Shown piece after piece: positions 1-9,078 of a DNA stretch of 64,000 nt. The DNA is taken from positions 434,001-498,000 of the forward strand of contig NZ_CP021112.1 of assembly GCF_002119765.1 (NCBI RefSeq). Reading direction: 5' to 3'. The notes beneath the pieces are model-generated. The model worked only from the letters and a program-made list of their open reading frames with translations, had not been told where the DNA came from and did no database searches. Source of the stretch: Pseudorhodoplanes sinuspersici (lineage in GTDB: Bacteria; Pseudomonadota; Alphaproteobacteria; Rhizobiales; Xanthobacteraceae). How positions within the stretch are numbered: position 1 is the stretch's first letter; each line of letters begins with the position of its first letter. The position numbers were made by a program, and so were the translations under genes.

Positions 1-284
1 GCGGGCGACGCTAGTATTAGCCCATCACACCGCTTTAATGCCTCAACCAGCCTTAGTGAGGCATCGCTTCGCTCGCCTTTCTCCGGCGCATAGATTGGCA
101 CATCGAGAGCAGGGCCTGCGAAAATCTCAGTATCGGCACCCTGCTTGCTTGCCGCCTCAAGCGCTAAGCGCAGCGCGTTCTCGGTGCTTGAGCCAGGCCG
201 CGCTGTCCCTCCAAGTCCAACTATCAGCGGCCGAGCACTGCTATTAGACCGTCCGCCCAGGTATAGGGTATTATCGGAGTTCAT
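1..284 (-). CDS. NADPH-dependent FMN reductase, C-terminus beyond window edge
   Basis: The reverse strand reads from an ATG at 284 with no stop before the edge, giving 94 visible codons. After a short variable start, residues 21-35 (IVGLGGTARPGSSTE) form the first beta strand and phosphate-binding loop of the flavodoxin-like NADPH-dependent FMN reductase family; a later segment (DGLILASPA) is the usual strand before the flavin loop. Such enzymes supply reduced FMN to two-component flavin monooxygenases. The gene starts 16 bases after the stop of a luciferase-like monooxygenase in the same direction, so it is probably its reductase partner in one operon. The family call is firm; the partner assignment is inference from position. 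Confidence 0.8.
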   Translation of the reverse strand, partial: MNSDNTLYLGGRSNSSARPLIVGLGGTARPGSSTENALRLALEAASKQGADTEIFAGPALDVPIYAPEKGERSDASLRLVEALKRCDGLILASP

Positions 285-300
285 TGCTGCTCCACAGTAT

Positions 301-1536
301 CTAGGTTTGGGCAACCAAGGCTGATTCCTCGAAGCGCTTTACCAATTCCTCTGTCTGGCCGCCCTTGTCGAGTTCAGCCAGGCGCGGAAGCACTTCTTTA
401 CTGAAGAGAGTCATGCTTTTCGTCGTGTCCTCATGACTCAGCACTCCTCCGTGCATCATTGCGAGCAGATGACCAAATCCGCCAACATAGTCATACAACT
501 CGCGTATCTGCTCGAACACTTGGTCGGGCGTTCCCGCAAACACTGCACCTGCCTTTATCAGTTCAGGTATCGACGCCGTCGAATATCGAACAGGATTTCC
601 GTCTCGGTCTGTCTGGAATGCAGATCCTGTGATCCCTTGTTGTCCGCGCCTCACCTCCGCCACCCTTGCCGCGACAGGCTGATAACCAGGCGGGTTTCCG
701 AAAGATGGATGAACAATTCCAGTTGTATCCAAGTAGCCCTTTACCTGTCGCGCAAAGCGCTGACCCTCTTCCTCAGTGTCGCCAACGCCAACTAAAACCA
801 TGTACCCGAACCGATCCAGCGCTGGAGCCGGTCGACCAAGATCGGCGAGATGTGCACGGTAGGCGCCGAAAATGCTTCTGCCACTTCTCGCATTAATGCC
901 TGCGGCGACGACATACCCGCGGTCCGCAATGGGTCGCACACTGTGAGGAGAGAACGCCGTAATCCAAATAGGCGGACACGGCTGCTGGAAGGGCCGTGGC
1001 CAGATATTGACGTGCCGGAAATGAAAGTGATTACCCTCCCAATTGAAAGCACCATCATGTGTCGTCAGCGCCTTGACGATTAGGTCGTGCGCCTCCCAGA
1101 ACCGCTCTCCGATGCTGGCAGGATTAACATTTGCAGGCGCAATCTCGGTTGGATATCCCTTTACGAGACCAAGTTCGAGACGCCCCCGCGACACGAGGTC
1201 CACATAGGCGGCCTCTTCCGCAACGAGCACAGGATCATGCCGGACGCCGATCGGCACACCCAACGTAAGCAATCTTGCTCGCTTTGTTTCTCGTGCCAAC
1301 ATTGCCATAGGCAACATTGTTGAGGCAGTAACGCATGTAGGCGTGCTGTGGTGCTCGTTGACCCAGATGTTGAGGCCAAGCTCGTCACACAGCGCCCACT
1401 CATCAATGTACCGATTGATCAGTTCGGCACCGACATTCGGATCAAAATGCTTGTTCGGAAGCGTCACTCGGAGCGACCGTTGGTCCGCGTCCCACGCTTG
1501 TGGGTAGGGGTTCTCGGAAAAATGATAAACTTGCAT
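301..1536 (-). CDS. Luciferase-like (LLM) flavin-dependent monooxygenase
   Basis: A 411-residue protein of the bacterial luciferase-like TIM-barrel family. It has the typical EHH motif at about residues 61-63, the segment VSRGRLELGLVKGY of the flavin-binding region, and a C-terminal TPDQVFEQI helix. Members of this family use reduced FMN and oxygen to hydroxylate or cleave substrates, sometimes opening N-heterocyclic rings as RutA does. It lies between an alpha/beta hydrolase (21-base gap upstream) and an FMN reductase (16-base gap downstream), so hydrolase, monooxygenase and reductase probably form one unit. The substrate cannot be read from the sequence. Confidence 0.87.
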   Translation of the reverse strand: MQVYHFSENPYPQAWDADQRSLRVTLPNKHFDPNVGAELINRYIDEWALCDELGLNIWVNEHHSTPTCVTASTMLPMAMLARETKRARLLTLGVPIGVRHDPVLVAEEAAYVDLVSRGRLELGLVKGYPTEIAPANVNPASIGERFWEAHDLIVKALTTHDGAFNWEGNHFHFRHVNIWPRPFQQPCPPIWITAFSPHSVRPIADRGYVVAAGINARSGRSIFGAYRAHLADLGRPAPALDRFGYMVLVGVGDTEEEGQRFARQVKGYLDTTGIVHPSFGNPPGYQPVAARVAEVRRGQQGITGSAFQTDRDGNPVRYSTASIPELIKAGAVFAGTPDQVFEQIRELYDYVGGFGHLLAMMHGGVLSHEDTTKSMTLFSKEVLPRLAELDKGGQTEELVKRFEESALVAQT

Positions 1537-1557
1537 TATTCACCCTCAATCGCACCG

Positions 1558-2382
1558 TTAAACAACACTTGCAGTCGGCGCGACACGTACATTGTAGTGG
1601 TCACGCAGAATGCGGACGAACTCTTCCGTTTGCTCTACGTGTGGAAAGTGGCCGGCACCATCCAATGTGTGATGAGTACAGAGAGGAAGATAGCTACTAT
1701 ACGCTGTGTAGTAGCCGTCAAAGACAACGCGATCTTTAGCGCCTGACACCAGAAGTGTCGGTATCTTAATTCGATGCAGCCAGTTCTTTAACTGTGGGTT
1801 GTGCATGTAGGGTTTCCAACAGAAGAACGCGAGGGATTCACGACTCCGGAAATACCCCGTCAGATCTTCGTCGCTCAATGATGCTAAATCCTGATACCCT
1901 TGGCTCGGATCCGCATAGGCAATCGCTCTGAACTCTTCATCTGTAAGAGCGAAGACGTCTTCTATGTCACGCGATTCTCGATCCCGCACTTTGATTCCAA
2001 GAGGAGCAGAAAGAACCAACTGCGAGAAGGCTGAGGAATTTCTCACCATCATCTCGGCCGCGATCCATCCGCCGAATGACGACCCGACAAGAACTCCATT
2101 CTTGATGTTCTGCTGTTCCACGAGGTCGAGATAGAGATACGCCAGGTCGGAGATCTCACGAAGACGCTCCCCCCGAGACCGCCGTCCGAAGCCCGGATGC
2201 CAAGGGGCTATTACGGTGAAATGCTTCGCGAGCGCCTTGATATAGGCGTCCGTCGGCACATCCGGCCCCTCTCCTCCATGAAGAAAGAGTAGCGTCGGCC
2301 CATTACCCACGGTGATCAGATCAATGTCGCAACCGCTTACAGACGTAGTCAGGCGACGCTCCGCCATGCTGTCATTCACCAA
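1558..2382 (-). CDS. Alpha/beta-fold hydrolase (MhpC-like)
   Basis: A 274-residue alpha/beta hydrolase. HGGEGP (35-40) gives the oxyanion loop, GSSFG (100-104) the nucleophile elbow with Ser102, and Asp217 (SGAKDRV) and His245 (DGAGHFPH) complete the triad. The cap region at about 135-200 resembles meta-cleavage C-C hydrolases, though ester or amide substrates are also possible. The GTG start at 2382 follows a GAGGA ribosome site; an ATG five codons in is an alternative. It is the first gene of an operon with a flavin monooxygenase and FMN reductase and is divergent from a LysR gene, its likely regulator. Confidence 0.85.
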   Translation of the reverse strand: MVNDSMAERRLTTSVSGCDIDLITVGNGPTLLFLHGGEGPDVPTDAYIKALAKHFTVIAPWHPGFGRRSRGERLREISDLAYLYLDLVEQQNIKNGVLVGSSFGGWIAAEMMVRNSSAFSQLVLSAPLGIKVRDRESRDIEDVFALTDEEFRAIAYADPSQGYQDLASLSDEDLTGYFRSRESLAFFCWKPYMHNPQLKNWLHRIKIPTLLVSGAKDRVVFDGYYTAYSSYLPLCTHHTLDGAGHFPHVEQTEEFVRILRDHYNVRVAPTASVV

Positions 2383-2565
2383 GTTCGTTTCCTCAATCTA
2401 CGACCAGCTTCACCGACTGCCAGTATTCTTAAAGATTTGTCTGGCGGATCTGCTTTCTCAGAGCACTGCCGTTGGGAGACCAGCAACACACCTTAGGGAG
2501 AACACCCGCGTTAGCGCTGAACTCTCAGAAGCAATAGAATAAGAGCGGTTTTGACTGGCGATCGC

Positions 2566-2584
2566 AAATGAGTTATCGTCATTT
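2566..2584. promoter_or_regulatory. Candidate LysR-type operator in the divergent intergenic region
   Basis: In the 249 bases between the hydrolase operon and the LysR gene there is an interrupted palindrome, AAATGA-N7-TCATTT, ending 47 bases before the LysR start. Its size and divergent setting fit a LysR-family binding site controlling both directions. Binding is inferred only from symmetry and position; nothing else in this gap looks like a gene. Confidence 0.4.
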
Positions 2585-2631
2585 ATTCATTCCTCCAGCT
2601 CATCAACTCTAGCGGTTAATCGCCCTCCGCC

Positions 2632-3552
2632 GTGAAGCGAACCCTGCCATCATTGAGCACGCTTGCTGTTTTTGAGGCGGCCGCAAGGCACAGCAGCTTC
2701 ACTCGAGCTGGAGAGGAATTGGGACTTACACAAAGTGCCGTTAGTCGGCAGATTGCTCATCTCGAGAGATTTCTTGGCGTGCATCTTTTTGAACGGATCA
2801 GACGACGCGTCGTTTTGACCGACGCCGGCACGACTTACGCAACCAAGATTCGGAGCGCGCTCGATCACGCGGAAGCCGCAACGCTACAAGTTCTCGCATC
2901 CAAGAGTGGTGAGCATGTTCTACACATTTGCTCCCTTGTAACGTTTGCATCGCACTGGCTTACGCCAAGGCTTGCATCCTTTGCGAAAGAACACCCCGAC
3001 ATCGCTCTTCAGATCTCAAGCTACCACCATCGTTCGTTCGACCTTGTGGCGAACGACGTTGATGTCGCAATCCATTACGGCGAGCCGTCGTGGCCAGACG
3101 GCCTCGTGGATCGACTTATGGAGGAAGAGATTGTTCCTGCCTGTAGCCCGTCCTATGCAAAATCGATAGGCCTTAGGTCAGCCAAGGGCCTCGGAAGAGC
3201 GACTCTACTTCAGCAGACCACACGGCCAGACGCATGGATTGATCTACTTGCGTCGTTAAAATGCAGCGATATTAATGCGTTGCGCGGACCACGATTTGCG
3301 CTCTATTCAATGCTGATCGAAGCAGCAATGGCTGGGCTTGGAATTGGAGCAATCCCCCAGTTCCTAATTGAAGATCACCTTGCAAACGGCCAACTCATCC
3401 GTCCCTTCAAGGGGTCGGTGCGAAGCCGATACACTTATTATCTTGTCTATCCAGAGGCGAAGCGACAGCTACGAGAAGTCAAAGCCTTCAGAACCTGGAT
3501 ATTGCGAGAGGCACGAAGAGAAAATTTCAAAGCTCGAAAGCCGTCAACCTAG
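2632..3552 (+). CDS. LysR-family transcriptional regulator (GcvA-like)
   Basis: A 306-residue LysR protein. The N-terminal winged helix-turn-helix covers about residues 5-65 (SSFTRAGEELGLTQSAVSRQ is the core), followed by a substrate-binding domain with DVAIHYG and a GLGIGAIP segment near residues 235-245. The start is a GTG at 2632. It is divergent from the hydrolase/monooxygenase/reductase operon and is its probable activator, with the effector likely an intermediate of that pathway. It converges with the next minus-strand gene. Confidence 0.9.
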   Translation: MKRTLPSLSTLAVFEAAARHSSFTRAGEELGLTQSAVSRQIAHLERFLGVHLFERIRRRVVLTDAGTTYATKIRSALDHAEAATLQVLASKSGEHVLHICSLVTFASHWLTPRLASFAKEHPDIALQISSYHHRSFDLVANDVDVAIHYGEPSWPDGLVDRLMEEEIVPACSPSYAKSIGLRSAKGLGRATLLQQTTRPDAWIDLLASLKCSDINALRGPRFALYSMLIEAAMAGLGIGAIPQFLIEDHLANGQLIRPFKGSVRSRYTYYLVYPEAKRQLREVKAFRTWILREARRENFKARKPST

Positions 3553-3592
3553 ATGTCGAAATAGGGCGCGTTCTTCGATCTGGTTCATTGGC

Positions 3593-4603
3593 TCATGCCG
3601 CACTTGCGGACACTTGGTTATTCACTGCCGGCGTCACTTCGCTCATAAGTCTGTTCATAGATTCATGAACTCGTTCGGTCGGCAAATTCCCAAAATTTTG
3701 TAACGTCATCACGTGTTGAACGCCCATCTGTTTGAGCGCAACAAGCTTATCCTCTACCGTCTTAACGGATCCAAAAAGATGGATGCCATTTTTCATTGCG
3801 TCATCATAAGTCGACTTCCGCGCGTAAAGTCGAGTGTCCACATAGAGATCGAAAGCATCTGCAGCAGTTTCGCGAGCCTTCTGGTCTGTTTCAGCAACAT
3901 GCGTATGCAATGCGAGCGCTAGACTGTTGTCGTCCGCCGGCACGCCTGCTTCAACTCGGCCGCGACGGAATTCGGAAACAATTTCGGCAATGTCTTCGAA
4001 CTTATCAACCGACGCATACGGAACACAAAGCAGATTATTACCTTGTTTTCCAACGTGGTACGCGGCCTCTTTACGCAGGACGGCAACATAGATTGGGACT
4101 GAAGCTTGGATGGGCGTGACGTTCAGCTTAACATCTTTGAAATTATGGTATTGACCGGCATGACTGCAACGCTTGCCCGAAAGCAGCTTTTTCACCGCGG
4201 CCAGCACTTCGTCGAAGCGATCACGCTTTTCAGCTGGATCAACCCCATAGCCCCCGAATTCGTGCGGTAGATACCCAGAACCGACGCCATACATAAGGCG
4301 CCCCCCCGACAAGAGGTCCACCATCGCGTAATTCTCTGCGATGGTAAGGGGGTTATGGAAAGTGAGGATTGAGATCGCCGTTCCCAATCGCAGACGTTGC
4401 GTGCGCTGCGCTATTGCCGCGAGCATAATGGCTGGGTTCGGCACGGCGCCGTATTCATGGAAATGGTGCTCTGCAACCCAGAATGTGTCATAGCCCAACC
4501 CATCAGCGAGGACAGCTTGGGAAATAACCTCTTCATAGAGCGCGGCCACTGATCGGTTATGAGACGGATAATGATCTTGCACGGAAAAAATCGAGAGACG
4601 CAT
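3593..4603 (-). CDS. Luciferase-like (LLM) flavin-dependent oxidoreductase
   Basis: A 336-residue LLM-class flavin oxidoreductase. It shows the N-terminal barrel strand MRLSIFSVQDHYP, AEHHFHEYG (44-52), and GGRLMYGVGSGYLPHEF for the flavin phosphate. The ATG at 4603 is chosen because GAGGG lies a few bases upstream; the open frame extends 10 codons further without a ribosome site. It stands alone, divergent from an IclR gene with palindromes between them, so it is probably an IclR-controlled monooxygenase. It differs strongly from the one at 301-1536, so the cluster holds two distinct LLM enzymes. Confidence 0.86.
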   Translation of the reverse strand: MRLSIFSVQDHYPSHNRSVAALYEEVISQAVLADGLGYDTFWVAEHHFHEYGAVPNPAIMLAAIAQRTQRLRLGTAISILTFHNPLTIAENYAMVDLLSGGRLMYGVGSGYLPHEFGGYGVDPAEKRDRFDEVLAAVKKLLSGKRCSHAGQYHNFKDVKLNVTPIQASVPIYVAVLRKEAAYHVGKQGNNLLCVPYASVDKFEDIAEIVSEFRRGRVEAGVPADDNSLALALHTHVAETDQKARETAADAFDLYVDTRLYARKSTYDDAMKNGIHLFGSVKTVEDKLVALKQMGVQHVMTLQNFGNLPTERVHESMNRLMSEVTPAVNNQVSASAA

Positions 4604-4614
4604 GCCACCCTCTT

Positions 4615-4650
4615 TTACGTAATGTGATATCATTTACGTATTATGTAAAT
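4615..4650. promoter_or_regulatory. Candidate IclR operator between monooxygenase and IclR gene
   Basis: Two AT-rich palindromes sit in the 60-base divergent gap: TTACGTAA at 4615-4622 and ATTTAC-N7-GTAAAT at 4632-4650, which share the TTACGTA core. They lie 12-47 bases upstream of the monooxygenase start and 14 bases upstream of the IclR start, where a repressor could block both promoters. Palindromes are seen directly; binding by the adjacent IclR protein is inferred. Confidence 0.5.
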
Positions 4651-4663
4651 ATGGGATCGATGC

Positions 4664-5482
4664 ATGTCAACTTCAAAATCCGCCCCCGGTGACTCGGGTG
4701 AGGCTGCTGGACTCGAGCGCGGAGGCGTCCAATCCGTAGAGATTGGAATGAAAATTCTGAAGGTCCTCGCAGATGCGGGAGGGAGCGAAAACCTTGGAAA
4801 AATCGCGACTTCGGCCGGCGTGCCTCCAGCGAAAGCGCACCGATATCTAGTCAGTCTCATGCGTTCAGGATTTGTAGAGCGGGATTCAAAGAACCGGTAC
4901 GTAGTTGGACCCGAGGCCCTTCGCATTGGACTTATCGCTTTGGCTAGGATCGATGTCGTCGAAGTAGCCGATGCTGAATTAAAGTTACTCAGGGATAAGA
5001 TTCAGGGAGCATTGCTCCTCGCTATTTGGGGAGCCAGCGGGCCAACTATCGTCAGATGGATTGAATCAACTCGGGACGTGACCGTAAACGTCCGTGCGGG
5101 CTCCAACATGCCGCTTCTGCGATCGGCGACAGGCCAAATCTTTGCGGCTTACCTACCTGAATCGATTGTGTGGCCACATATTGACCGTGAAATAGACGAG
5201 ATGAAACGCCGAAAGCTTGCCGCTCCGTCGCCAAGTGAGGTCAGGCGCCGCCTAGAGAAGGTGCGGACCGTAGGACTTGCCCACACGGGCGGGGAAATGC
5301 TGCCAGGCGTTCTCGCATTGGCAGCGCCACTATTTAACAATCAGCATGAGCTTGTGGGCGCGATCGCCGCACTCGGACCAAACGGCTTCTTCGATGACTC
5401 GATTGATGGTGAAAATGCTCACGAACTGCTGTACACGGCTCAGGCTATTTCGCAGCGCTTAGGAGCACTAATCACTGCTTAA
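4664..5482 (+). CDS. IclR-family transcriptional regulator
   Basis: A 272-residue IclR regulator. Residues about 23-85 form the winged helix-turn-helix (LGKIATSAGVPPAKAHRYLV), followed by a GAF-like effector domain with RSATGQIFAAYLPE and the C-terminal segment LALAAPLFNNQHELVGAIAA typical of the family. It resembles the IclR protein at 10346-11146 in length and layout (both have KAHRYLVSL and SATG). It probably regulates the divergent monooxygenase at 3593-4603 through the palindromes between them. Confidence 0.9.
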   Translation: MSTSKSAPGDSGEAAGLERGGVQSVEIGMKILKVLADAGGSENLGKIATSAGVPPAKAHRYLVSLMRSGFVERDSKNRYVVGPEALRIGLIALARIDVVEVADAELKLLRDKIQGALLLAIWGASGPTIVRWIESTRDVTVNVRAGSNMPLLRSATGQIFAAYLPESIVWPHIDREIDEMKRRKLAAPSPSEVRRRLEKVRTVGLAHTGGEMLPGVLALAAPLFNNQHELVGAIAALGPNGFFDDSIDGENAHELLYTAQAISQRLGALITA

Positions 5483-5511
5483 TATCACTGCGCCACAATT
5501 AGTTTAGCGCC

Positions 5512-6219
5512 TCATCCAAGATACGCGCGTTCGAGCCGGGGATCATCGAGCATTGCACTAGCAGTTCCCTCGTGCGTGATTGATCCTACTTCAAAAACAT
5601 ATGCGTAATCCGCCACCTCTAAAGCTGCGCGCGCATTTTGTTCAACGAGCAACATAGAGGTCCCCCGCGCCTTTAGTGCAAGAATAACTTTAAACACATC
5701 CTTGATGATAAGAGGAGCAAGTCCAAGGCTGGGTTCATCAAGCATGAGCAGTTTTGGATTAACCATCAGAGCTCGCCCCATGGCAAGCATTTGACGCTCC
5801 CCACCAGACAGCGTCGCAGCCATCTGTGTCCGGCGCTTCGCTAAAACTGGAAATAGATCGCCGATCTCATCGATCCGTCGTGACGCCGCTTGACGGTTTA
5901 ACCTAAAACCTCCCAATCTCAAATTATCTTCGACCGAGAGAGAACCAAACAGTTCTCGACGTTCCGGAACGAGCGTCATTCCATCTGCTACACGCTGCTC
6001 CGTCGGTATCTTTTTTAGCGATTTCCCCTCAAATAGAATACTTCCTTGCGATCCCACAATGCCAATCAATGCATTTAGTAGAGACGACTTCCCCGCACCG
6101 TTAGAACCAAGCACAGCCACCACCGAGCCTGGCTCAACTTGCAGAGTACACTCACGAACCGCATGCACTCGGTCGTAGGATACGGACAGATTCATAACCT
6201 GAAGAATTGGACTTATCAT
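5512..6219 (-). CDS. livF: Branched-chain-type ABC transporter ATP-binding protein LivF
   Basis: A 235-residue ABC ATPase. Walker A is GSNGAGKS, the signature is LSGGERQMLAMGRAL, and Walker B is LLMLDEPSLGLAP. Length and the MTLVPERRELF segment fit the LivF family. It is the last gene of a minus-strand transporter operon and its start overlaps the stop of the upstream fusion gene by four bases, indicating coupled translation. Liv-type systems in catabolic clusters often import aromatic acids or amides rather than amino acids, which fits the context here. Confidence 0.92.
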   Translation of the reverse strand: MISPILQVMNLSVSYDRVHAVRECTLQVEPGSVVAVLGSNGAGKSSLLNALIGIVGSQGSILFEGKSLKKIPTEQRVADGMTLVPERRELFGSLSVEDNLRLGGFRLNRQAASRRIDEIGDLFPVLAKRRTQMAATLSGGERQMLAMGRALMVNPKLLMLDEPSLGLAPLIIKDVFKVILALKARGTSMLLVEQNARAALEVADYAYVFEVGSITHEGTASAMLDDPRLERAYLG

Positions 6220-7991
6220 GTGACGCCACCGAGATAAGCCCGTATCACTTCGGGATCAGCACGGATCGCATCAGGCCGGCCCTCAGCCAGCTTCGATCCG
6301 AAATTCATAACGATCAGCCGGTCGACCAAGCCCATTACAAACTCCATATCGTGCTCTACCATCAGGATCGTGATCCCCTCCGCACGTAGTGATTGTAATA
6401 ACTCCGCAAGTTTTTCCTTCTCACTCTTTCGCAGCCCAGCGGCAGGCTCATCGAGCATCAGCAAGGCAGGTGAAAGGCAGAGAGCGCGGGCCACTTCAAC
6501 GATGCGCTGCTGCCCAAGAGCAAGAGTTGTCGCAGGCTCGTACGCTAACGCAGAGAGCCCTACCCGCTCCAGCTTGTTGTAAGCTTCAGCGAAAGCCGCA
6601 CCATCTTCACTTGAATTCAGCGCAAGTGTTCCCCGGATCGCACCCGATCGGGTGCGCAAATGTGTGCCGAGCACAACATTCTCAATAACTGACATTTCAG
6701 GAACAAGCTTTACGTGCTGGAAGGTCCGAGCCACGCCGAGCTGCGCGACGTCCCGCGAAATCCACCTGGAGATGTCCTGCCCTCGATAGACTACGCGCCC
6801 GCTGTCCGCCTGGATAACGCCCGTCAGAAGATTAAATGTGGTGCTTTTTCCTGCACCATTGGGGCCGATAAGGCCTACGACCTCTCCCGCGGATAACTGC
6901 AAACTCATATCTCTGACAGCATGCAATCCGCCGAATGATTTACTGAGACCTTCCACGTTGAGAAGTATTGTGTTTCTCTCGGGCAGTGGCGCAATGGGAA
7001 GCTTCGGCCCTTCCTCCATCTTGAACTTGCGCTTCTTCGAACTCTTCTTAGTCGTTCGTATAATCTTAGAAAACGACGGCCATACCCCCTCAGGAGCCCA
7101 CTGCAAGAGCGCCACGAGCGCAATACCAAAAACGACCGCTTCAAAGTTCTGATTGCTCCCAAACACGTGCGGAAGGACGTTTTGTAGCTGATCTTGAGTC
7201 AGCGTGACTATCGCGGATCCAAGAAGCGCACCCCCAATGTTTGATACGCCACCGACAACTGCCTTTAGCACGTACTCGATACTTACACTGAGCCCGAACG
7301 GAGTTGGATTGATTGCACGTTGAAGATGCGCGAACAGCCACCCAGAAAGTCCTGCCAGACATGCGGAGTAGACAAAAGCAACCTGTCTGGCTGCTGTCGA
7401 GTTAATACCATTTGCTTCCGCAACAGTTCGCCCACCGCGGAGGGCTCGAACTGAACGTCCAACCCGACTGTACAAGAAATTGTGGGTCGCAAGCATGGAA
7501 AGAAGTACAGCCACTAGAATCACATAGTAGAACTCGCTCGGATCTCGGAGCGGCATTCCAAAGAATGAAACCGGCTTTATGGACGTTATGCCATCGAAAC
7601 GACCTAGAAGATCTGAAACACCGAACGCATAGAAAAGCGTAATGCTCCACGCAATTGTCGCGAGCGCCAGATAGTGACCTGAAAGCCGTAACGTCACCAC
7701 CCCAATTAAGTATGCTGAAAATCCTGTCAGCGCTATTGCGGGAATTAGCGCAACCCATGGGGATACCAGATTGGCAGACAGAAGAGCTGCCGTATACGCG
7801 CCTACACCAACAAATGCCGCTTGGGCAAAGGATGTAATCGATGCGCAACCGGTCAATACCACCACGCCCATAACAACGATCGTGCTTATACCGATCGTGT
7901 TGAGGAGGGTAATCCAGAACCTAGGGACAAACGGCAACACTGGAAGCAGCGCGAATAGAAAAATGATCGCTATTACGATTACCCTACGCAT
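6216..7991 (-). CDS. Fused LivM permease / LivG ATP-binding protein
   Basis: A 591-residue fusion. Residues about 1-305 are a LivM-like permease with many hydrophobic helices and the GVSNIGGALLGS loop; a basic linker (KKSSKKRK, about 320) follows; residues about 340-591 are a LivG-type ATPase with Walker A GPNGAGKST, signature LALGQQRIVEVARAL and Walker B LLMLDEPAAGL. It sits between livH (gap of one base) and livF (four-base overlap), completing a LivKHMGF importer in four genes. The permease-ATPase fusion recurs in aromatic-acid uptake loci. The open frame is continuous, so it is not a sequencing artefact. Confidence 0.92.
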   Translation of the reverse strand: MRRVIVIAIIFLFALLPVLPFVPRFWITLLNTIGISTIVVMGVVVLTGCASITSFAQAAFVGVGAYTAALLSANLVSPWVALIPAIALTGFSAYLIGVVTLRLSGHYLALATIAWSITLFYAFGVSDLLGRFDGITSIKPVSFFGMPLRDPSEFYYVILVAVLLSMLATHNFLYSRVGRSVRALRGGRTVAEANGINSTAARQVAFVYSACLAGLSGWLFAHLQRAINPTPFGLSVSIEYVLKAVVGGVSNIGGALLGSAIVTLTQDQLQNVLPHVFGSNQNFEAVVFGIALVALLQWAPEGVWPSFSKIIRTTKKSSKKRKFKMEEGPKLPIAPLPERNTILLNVEGLSKSFGGLHAVRDMSLQLSAGEVVGLIGPNGAGKSTTFNLLTGVIQADSGRVVYRGQDISRWISRDVAQLGVARTFQHVKLVPEMSVIENVVLGTHLRTRSGAIRGTLALNSSEDGAAFAEAYNKLERVGLSALAYEPATTLALGQQRIVEVARALCLSPALLMLDEPAAGLRKSEKEKLAELLQSLRAEGITILMVEHDMEFVMGLVDRLIVMNFGSKLAEGRPDAIRADPEVIRAYLGGVT

Positions 7992-7992
7992 G

Positions 7993-9030
7993 TCATTCCT
8001 CTTCGTCGACGTGCTTTGACGAATAGGAGCGCCACAGCAGGATTGGCACCATCAAACTGAATACAATGATCTCTTTGTACTCACTCGACCAGTAGCTGGA
8101 AAATGATTCGATCACGCCAACCATGATCGCGCCGACAACAGCAACCGGATAACTTACCATGCCGGCGATGATCGCCCCGATAAATGCTTTCAATCCAATT
8201 ACAAACCCGGAGTCATAGTAGACTGTCGTCTGAGGAGCGATAAGCACTCCGGCCAGAGCTCCGATAAAAGCAGCCGCCGCAAAGGCGATTCTTCCGGACC
8301 GGTCGATCGGAAGACCAACGAGACGAGCGCCTAGACGATTTACTGCGGTAGCAACCAGGATTTTACCGGACAATGTTCGGGAGAAAAACAGATATAGCGC
8401 TGCCACCAGAACCACGGTTACCCCGATTATCCACGTGGATTGACCGCTAATGTTCAACGCACCAAGCTGCAAAGACGCGCTGACCCACGACGTTGTCCGT
8501 GACCCTTCTGGCCCGAAGAAATAAAGACCCAGACCCGTCAGCGCCAAATGAACGCCAATTGCAGCGATCAATAGAGTTAGTATTGATGCATCGGCTATCC
8601 GTTGGAATGCAACGCGGTAAATAAAAGGCCCCATAAGCGTGACAATGGCTACGCTAAGAACAACTGAATAGAGCAATCCGAACTCGCGTGAAGGCAACCA
8701 TACCGTAAGGCACAGCAATGCAAACGGCGCAACGATCGTTTCGAGCAAGAGCCCAACCAAGCCCCAGCCCCGATTCTTGGTCGGCTCGAGCCAGAGAGCA
8801 ACGACAGCAGACGCAACCCCTAGAACTACCAGCAAGTATACAGTTGGAGGAACTTTTCCTTCCTCAATCATTGCCAGGGTAAGTGCACCAAATGCAATGA
8901 ACTCACCCTGGGGAAGAAAAATGATCCTCGTCACTGCAAAAACAAGGATCAATGCCAGCGCGAGCAGCGCGTAGACGGCGCCGTTCACGATCCCATCCTG
9001 ACAGAGGATAAGAAATATATCGGTATTCAA
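7993..9030 (-). CDS. livH: Branched-chain-type ABC transporter permease LivH
   Basis: A 345-residue inner-membrane permease with about eight to nine hydrophobic segments. The LivH landmarks are [20 protein letters not shown] at the N-terminus and [20 protein letters not shown] near residues 285-305. The start is a TTG at 9030. The gene is slightly longer than the usual LivH because of an extra hydrophobic stretch at about 55-105. It follows the binding-protein gene by 48 bases and precedes the fusion gene, so the four genes are one operon. Confidence 0.9.
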   Translation of the reverse strand: MNTDIFLILCQDGIVNGAVYALLALALILVFAVTRIIFLPQGEFIAFGALTLAMIEEGKVPPTVYLLVVLGVASAVVALWLEPTKNRGWGLVGLLLETIVAPFALLCLTVWLPSREFGLLYSVVLSVAIVTLMGPFIYRVAFQRIADASILTLLIAAIGVHLALTGLGLYFFGPEGSRTTSWVSASLQLGALNISGQSTWIIGVTVVLVAALYLFFSRTLSGKILVATAVNRLGARLVGLPIDRSGRIAFAAAAFIGALAGVLIAPQTTVYYDSGFVIGLKAFIGAIIAGMVSYPVAVVGAIMVGVIESFSSYWSSEYKEIIVFSLMVPILLWRSYSSKHVDEEE

Positions 9031-9078
9031 GATCCGCTCTTCTTATTGGAGGCGCCTAAATACTACTCAGCTTTCTCA

